Part shown: in pieces, positions 19,880 to 22,608 of the stretch | Layout: each line of letters opens with the position of its first letter | How positions within the stretch are numbered: position 1 is the stretch's first letter | Virus record (IMG/VR): IMGVR_UViG_3300032241_001174 | Coordinates: 1-22,608 of that record | Length of the DNA: 22,608 nucleotides | Source of the DNA: a virus | Strand: one strand, 5' to 3' | Translations under genes and position numbers: made by a program | Notes under the pieces: model-generated | The model's database searches: none | Told to the model about the DNA's origin: nothing | Seen by the model: the letters and a program-made list of their open reading frames with translations, nothing else

Positions 19880-19932
19880 AAATACAACACTTTCCCCTTT
19901 CCGCTTGACTAACCGCTTGGTTCTGGTATAAT
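19872..19932 (+). promoter_or_regulatory. Operator copy E plus sigma70 promoter
   Basis: TGTTGT-AAAAAT-ACAACA (19872-19889) overlaps a stop codon; 15 bp later comes TTGACT (19905-19910), a 16-bp spacer and TATAAT (19927-19932). The -10 region CTTGGTTCTGGTATAATTG is identical to that of copy D. It drives the AAA+ gene at 19962. Confidence 0.87.
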
Positions 19933-19961
19933 TGTCTCTATTGATTGATAAGGAAATCGTT

Positions 19962-20810
19962 ATGTCGCAAATTTTTATGAAAAACGGCAAATTCGCCGCA
20001 GAAGTCAATGGTAAAGTTGTTACCCGTTCCAAACGTGAGCACCTCGAATATGTTATGCGTAAGGCTGGTGTATTGTCCACTCCTACCGCAACCGTAACCA
20101 TGCGTGAAAAGTGTCCCTTTTCTCCCACCAAACGCTTTGAGTTTATCAACAAGTTTATCAAATTGCTTGGCCGTGGTGCTATCAATTCATTCATTGTTAC
20201 TGGTTCTGGTGGTATTGGTAAAACCACGGCCGTGGTCAATGCTTTGAATGAAATGGGTTTGGTTGAGGATACTCCCACTGAACCCAATGGTGACTTTATG
20301 GTTATCCGTGGTTTCTCCACTCCACGTGCTCTGTATGAAACCCTTTGGCAGTTCAAAGACAAAATTTTGGTTCTCGATGATGCTGACCAAGCATGGAAAG
20401 ATCCATTGTCCGCTAATTTGTTAAAAGCTTGTCTTGATGACAAAAAAGTCCGTATTGTAAACTGGTCCACATCCCGTGAAGATTCGGAAGTTCCAACCCG
20501 TTTTGTTTATACTGGCAAAATTGTGTTTGTGTCCAATTTGTCTATTGATAACTTTCCTCAAGCCATTGTGTCACGTTCACAAAAAGTTGATTTGACCCTT
20601 GATATTGACGAAAAGGTCGAATTGATTACTGACATTATCAAGACTGTTGATTATCCCAAACAATATCGTGACGATATTACAAAGTTTGTTGTTGCATATG
20701 CAAAAACTGCTAAAGACTTGAATATCCGTTCCGCATTGTCATTGTTCACATTGCGTGAGAATTTCGGTGACGATTGGGAAGATATTGCTCGTTATTCATT
20801 CTGTAACTGA
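19962..20810 (+). CDS. AAA+ ATPase
   Basis: A 282-residue ATPase. The Walker A motif GSGGIGKTT has K87; Walker B is ILVLDDAD with D139-D140. A VFVSNLS segment followed by SRSQKVDL is consistent with sensor 1 and an arginine finger. The N-terminal 50 residues are a small basic beta segment (IFMKNGKFAAEVNGKVVTRSKREHLEYV). Phage proteins of this type are annotated only as ATP-binding; roles in DNA packaging, replication loading or chaperone work are possible. The start at 19962 has AAGGAA; a frame to 19932 would start inside the promoter. Confidence 0.85.
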   Translation: MSQIFMKNGKFAAEVNGKVVTRSKREHLEYVMRKAGVLSTPTATVTMREKCPFSPTKRFEFINKFIKLLGRGAINSFIVTGSGGIGKTTAVVNALNEMGLVEDTPTEPNGDFMVIRGFSTPRALYETLWQFKDKILVLDDADQAWKDPLSANLLKACLDDKKVRIVNWSTSREDSEVPTRFVYTGKIVFVSNLSIDNFPQAIVSRSQKVDLTLDIDEKVELITDIIKTVDYPKQYRDDITKFVVAYAKTAKDLNIRSALSLFTLRENFGDDWEDIARYSFCN

Positions 20811-20956
20811 TGCAATATACATTAGATTATAGGCGCATTAACAATAGTGTTTTGCGCTATTACTGTATTTTAAAAGAGGATAAACTCATATACTATTATA
20901 TGAGTGAATCTGATACACTTAAAAAGTTAAAGGAATTACAAAGTGAAACAACCTAA
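20810..20956 (+). CDS. Small hypothetical protein overlapping both neighbours
   Basis: A 48-residue frame beginning within the AAA+ stop (TGATG): MQYTLDYRRINNSVLRYYCI, then ILKEDKLIYYYMSESDTLKKLKELQSETT. It is Tyr-rich and helical-ended and fills the 132-bp gap. There is no Shine-Dalgarno; coupling would be needed. The DNA also contains GCGCA/TGCGC and AATAG/CTATT inverted repeats, so an RNA structure is an alternative explanation. Confidence 0.5.
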   Translation: MQYTLDYRRINNSVLRYYCILKEDKLIYYYMSESDTLKKLKELQSETT

Positions 20957-21176
20957 AATTGCCAAACCAGTTCAAAAATTGATTAACCAAACACAAAGTT
21001 CTTTTATTTACCATTGCATTGGAAAAGACAAAGAATATAATGGCAATCACTATATGAACATATTTGCAATTGAATTAGTTGCCGCTTGTTGTGATATGAT
21101 GGATGAATTAAAATATACACATTCATCCGAAGATGCAATGCAAGAAATTAAGAAACATTTTGGAGTTATACAATGA
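20943..21176 (+). CDS. Hypothetical protein, GTG start
   Basis: A 77-residue protein starting at GTG with AAAGGA about 8 bases upstream. It has an N-terminal basic stretch (MKQPKIAKPVQKLINQTQSS), then a Cys-containing helix (AIELVAACCDMMDELKY) and a C-terminal helix. The following gene starts at ATGA. No family is recognised. Confidence 0.65.
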   Translation: MKQPKIAKPVQKLINQTQSSFIYHCIGKDKEYNGNHYMNIFAIELVAACCDMMDELKYTHSSEDAMQEIKKHFGVIQ

Positions 21177-21535
21177 ATGATAATACTATTGGTTATGCTT
21201 TTAAAATTGGCCAGCAATACTTGGCTGAATCTGGTACTGATTACCGTACCAATATCCGAACCAAACGCAAAGCTTTAATGGTTTGCCATGCCATCACCAA
21301 TGCCCATTTGGCTGGTTATATTACACGGAAACAAAAAGAAGAAACGTCCAAGATTATCAAGCACCGATTGAATGGAAAACCATCCTTCATTGGTTGGTTG
21401 AAAGACCAGGTGCCACAATCGGAAGTGGAACGGATCACATTGGACGCCTCGGATAACGATTACCAAAACATCCAGCGACACCGTTTGGAATGGATGAAAC
21501 GATTGGAACACGAATTCAAAAATACTGTTGTATAA
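21173..21535 (+). CDS. Hypothetical protein
   Basis: A 120-residue, strongly basic, helical protein: RTNIRTKRKALMVCHAITNAHLAGYITRKQKEETSKIIKHRLNGK, then FIGWLKDQVPQSEVERI and RLEWMKRLEHEFKNTVV. The start overlaps the previous stop (ATGA). Its stop codon lies within operator copy F. A nucleic-acid-binding role would suit the charge, but nothing specific is recognised. Confidence 0.68.
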   Translation: MNDNTIGYAFKIGQQYLAESGTDYRTNIRTKRKALMVCHAITNAHLAGYITRKQKEETSKIIKHRLNGKPSFIGWLKDQVPQSEVERITLDASDNDYQNIQRHRLEWMKRLEHEFKNTVV

Positions 21536-21585
21536 AAACAACACTACCAAATACCTCTTGACAATCCTACCAATTCTGGTATACT
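21526..21585 (+). promoter_or_regulatory. Operator copy F plus sigma70 promoter
   Basis: TGTTGT-ATAAAA-ACAACA (21526-21543), 14 bp, TTGACA (21558-21563), a 16-bp spacer and TATACT (21580-21585). It drives the gene cluster from 21616. Confidence 0.85.
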
Positions 21586-21615
21586 TAAGCCTTCATTCGA
21601 TGAGGGCATTTTTTT

Positions 21616-21822
21616 ATGTTTGAAGAAACCGTTTTAAAGTTGATTGCTCCACATTTAAAAGATGGAGATATTGCTGAATTCCATAATGGTACTTTGTTTG
21701 TTACTGGCAGTAAAGAAGGTATTAAAAATGTTTATATTGCATTATGTAATAAGTATCGTAAACGCCATGTAAAATTCACGGCGATTACTGATAAACAATA
21801 TGCGTTTGACTTCACCAAATAA
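21616..21822 (+). CDS. Small hypothetical protein
   Basis: A 68-residue alpha/beta protein (MFEETVLKLIAPHLKDGDIAEFHNGTLFVTGSKEGIKNVYIALCNKY...). The DGDIAEFHNGTLFVTG region looks like a beta hairpin between helices. GAGGG precedes a T-run before the ATG. It is the first gene behind operator copy F. The function is unknown. Confidence 0.68.
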   Translation: MFEETVLKLIAPHLKDGDIAEFHNGTLFVTGSKEGIKNVYIALCNKYRKRHVKFTAITDKQYAFDFTK

Positions 21823-21831
21823 GGATTAAAC

Positions 21832-22155
21832 ATGATTACACCATATACCGAACGCCAAAAGGCATTGATTGTTAAGAATATCCTTGCGGCTTGTGAAGAT
21901 ATTGAAATGTTGAATAACACTGGTTATAAGTTCATTTACTTGTGTTCTGGTTTCATTGCACATTATGATTTGAATGGTTTTAAAGCCGCATATAGTAATC
22001 AACGTGACTTGGCTCATGATATCATTATGAATGGTCGTTATAACCAATACAATAACTTCCAACCAAATGATAAAGATTATGCTTACTATATGAGTAAGAA
22101 AGATATTTACAATGCTATTTTGAAGGAGTTAACCAATGTATACTCTAATGCGTGA
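21832..22155 (+). CDS. Hypothetical protein
   Basis: A 107-residue, Tyr/Asn-rich protein with AAGGATT upstream. It is helical at the start (TERQKALIVKNILAACEDIEMLNNTG), then YKFIYLCSGFIAHYDLNGFKAAY, and a helical end. It overlaps the next gene by 20 bp. No known family. Confidence 0.65.
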   Translation: MITPYTERQKALIVKNILAACEDIEMLNNTGYKFIYLCSGFIAHYDLNGFKAAYSNQRDLAHDIIMNGRYNQYNNFQPNDKDYAYYMSKKDIYNAILKELTNVYSNA

Positions 22156-22339
22156 AACAACCAAATGGACTGACACCGATGCCAATACCAATGGCACTTA
22201 TGTGTTTGAATCTAAACCAAAAGGTAAGATTGGTAAATTGGTTGGTTATATCAGCCGTTTGTCTGATGAGGTAAAGTGGTTCAAAGAACCATTGACCATT
22301 GATATACGTGGTCGGACATTTGTAGAGGTAGGAAAATGA
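22136..22339 (+). CDS. Small hypothetical protein
   Basis: A 67-residue protein with a strong AAGGAG upstream. It is beta-rich and aromatic (TNGTYVFESKPKGKIGKLVGYI...KWFKEPLTIDIRGRTFVEV), like small oligonucleotide-binding or SH3-like folds, although no family is identified. It joins the next gene by an ATGA overlap. Confidence 0.65.
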   Translation: MYTLMRETTKWTDTDANTNGTYVFESKPKGKIGKLVGYISRLSDEVKWFKEPLTIDIRGRTFVEVGK

Positions 22340-22572
22340 ATGAACGAATTAAAGAACTTGCTGAACAGGCTGGATCAACCCATAAACAAAATCTTGGGGT
22401 ATATCAATTTTATACAGATGAATTGGAAAAGTTCGCCGAGTTGATTGTGAAAGAGTGTTTGGATGCTTGTAGCAGAGCAAATGAGATTAGACATTTTGTA
22501 CCACCGACTCAACAGCAAGTCGTGTTGAGTTGTATGGATGAGATTGAAAGAACCTTTGGGATTAAAAAATGA
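22336..22572 (+). CDS. Conserved small phage protein (MNERIKELAEQA type)
   Basis: A 78-residue helical protein. MNERIKELAEQAG at the start and FAELIVKECLDAC in the middle are typical of a very common, unassigned tailed-phage protein family; the end IERTFGIKK also fits. The start overlaps the upstream stop (ATGA), as does its own stop with the next ATG. Confidence 0.75.
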   Translation: MNERIKELAEQAGSTHKQNLGVYQFYTDELEKFAELIVKECLDACSRANEIRHFVPPTQQQVVLSCMDEIERTFGIKK

Positions 22573-22608
22573 GGTACTATAGTTTTTGGGATGGTGTTGA
22601 CAATTTAA
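22569..22608 (+). CDS. Start of an unidentified gene (3' truncated by window)
   Basis: ATG overlaps the previous TGA (ATGA) and opens a frame MRYYSFWDGVDNL that runs off the window. Only 13 residues are visible. It is included because the junction matches the coupled starts used throughout this block. Confidence 0.4.
   Translation, partial: MRYYSFWDGVDNL

Noticed and set aside
7161-21543. The TGTTGT-N6-ACAACA repeats as rho-independent terminators
   Set aside because: The stems are short and AT-rich with no T-run afterwards on either strand. The real terminators in the window (15850 and 16161) look quite different.
1-22608. CRISPR array, insertion sequence, integrase or attachment site
   Set aside because: No regularly spaced repeats with unique spacers, no transposase or recombinase motifs and no tRNA-end duplication were seen. 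The repeated elements are promoter-linked.

Overview
The window looks like part of the genome of a T4-type (tailed, myovirus-like) bacteriophage with an AT-rich genome. The evidence is a run of T4-type replication and nucleotide genes: a primase-like C-terminus, ThyX, a MazG-like pyrophosphohydrolase, NrdA, thioredoxin, NrdB, a T4 RNase H-type exonuclease, a DUF6433-like protein and gp31-like GroES proteins. They are packed head to tail with ATGA or TAATATG junctions. No ribosomal RNA, tRNA, integrase or structural gene is visible. Strong sigma70-type promoters (TTGACA/TATAAT) and the style of the small proteins suggest a proteobacterial host, perhaps a freshwater betaproteobacterium; the host is inference only.

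Layout. Positions 1-7160 (+) hold the nucleotide-supply and DNA-processing block: primase end, thyX, mazG-like, nrdA, trx, nrdB, a 2OG-Fe(II) oxygenase, a zinc ribbon, a GIY-YIG nuclease, RNase H and DUF6433. Positions 7161-10465 (+) hold small conserved phage proteins, an AbrB-like protein and a large HExxH metallopeptidase/VWA protein. Positions 10467-10675 hold one short gene on the minus strand. Positions 10698-13036 (+) hold two tandem GroES-like genes, a Cys-rich miniprotein, a nucleotidyltransferase-fold protein and small unknowns. Positions 13037-13197 are a GC-richer gap with hairpins between convergent genes. Positions 13198-14418 (-) are an island of five very small genes driven by near-duplicate promoter/leader cassettes. 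Positions 14262-14751 are promoter-dense and mostly non-coding. Positions 14752-22608 (+) are an accessory region of many small genes in short transcription units, with a GP88-family protein, an Api92-like protein, an AAA+ ATPase and a sigma-region-4-like protein.

Two non-coding signals stand out. First, positions 17096-17148, directly after the stop codon of the GP88-family gene, contain a complete type I hammerhead ribozyme: a CTGATGA core, GAAA, three perfect stems and a GTC cleavage triplet. Second, an 18-bp inverted repeat, TGTTGT-N6-ACAACA, occurs seven times perfectly and twice in degenerate form, almost always just after a stop codon and upstream of a sigma70-like promoter. Its distance to the -35 box clusters at 4-6, 14-15 and 36-37 bp, as expected for a helically phased operator or activator site. 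Together these suggest a phage-specific regulon, with a self-cleaving RNA processing step inside one of its units.
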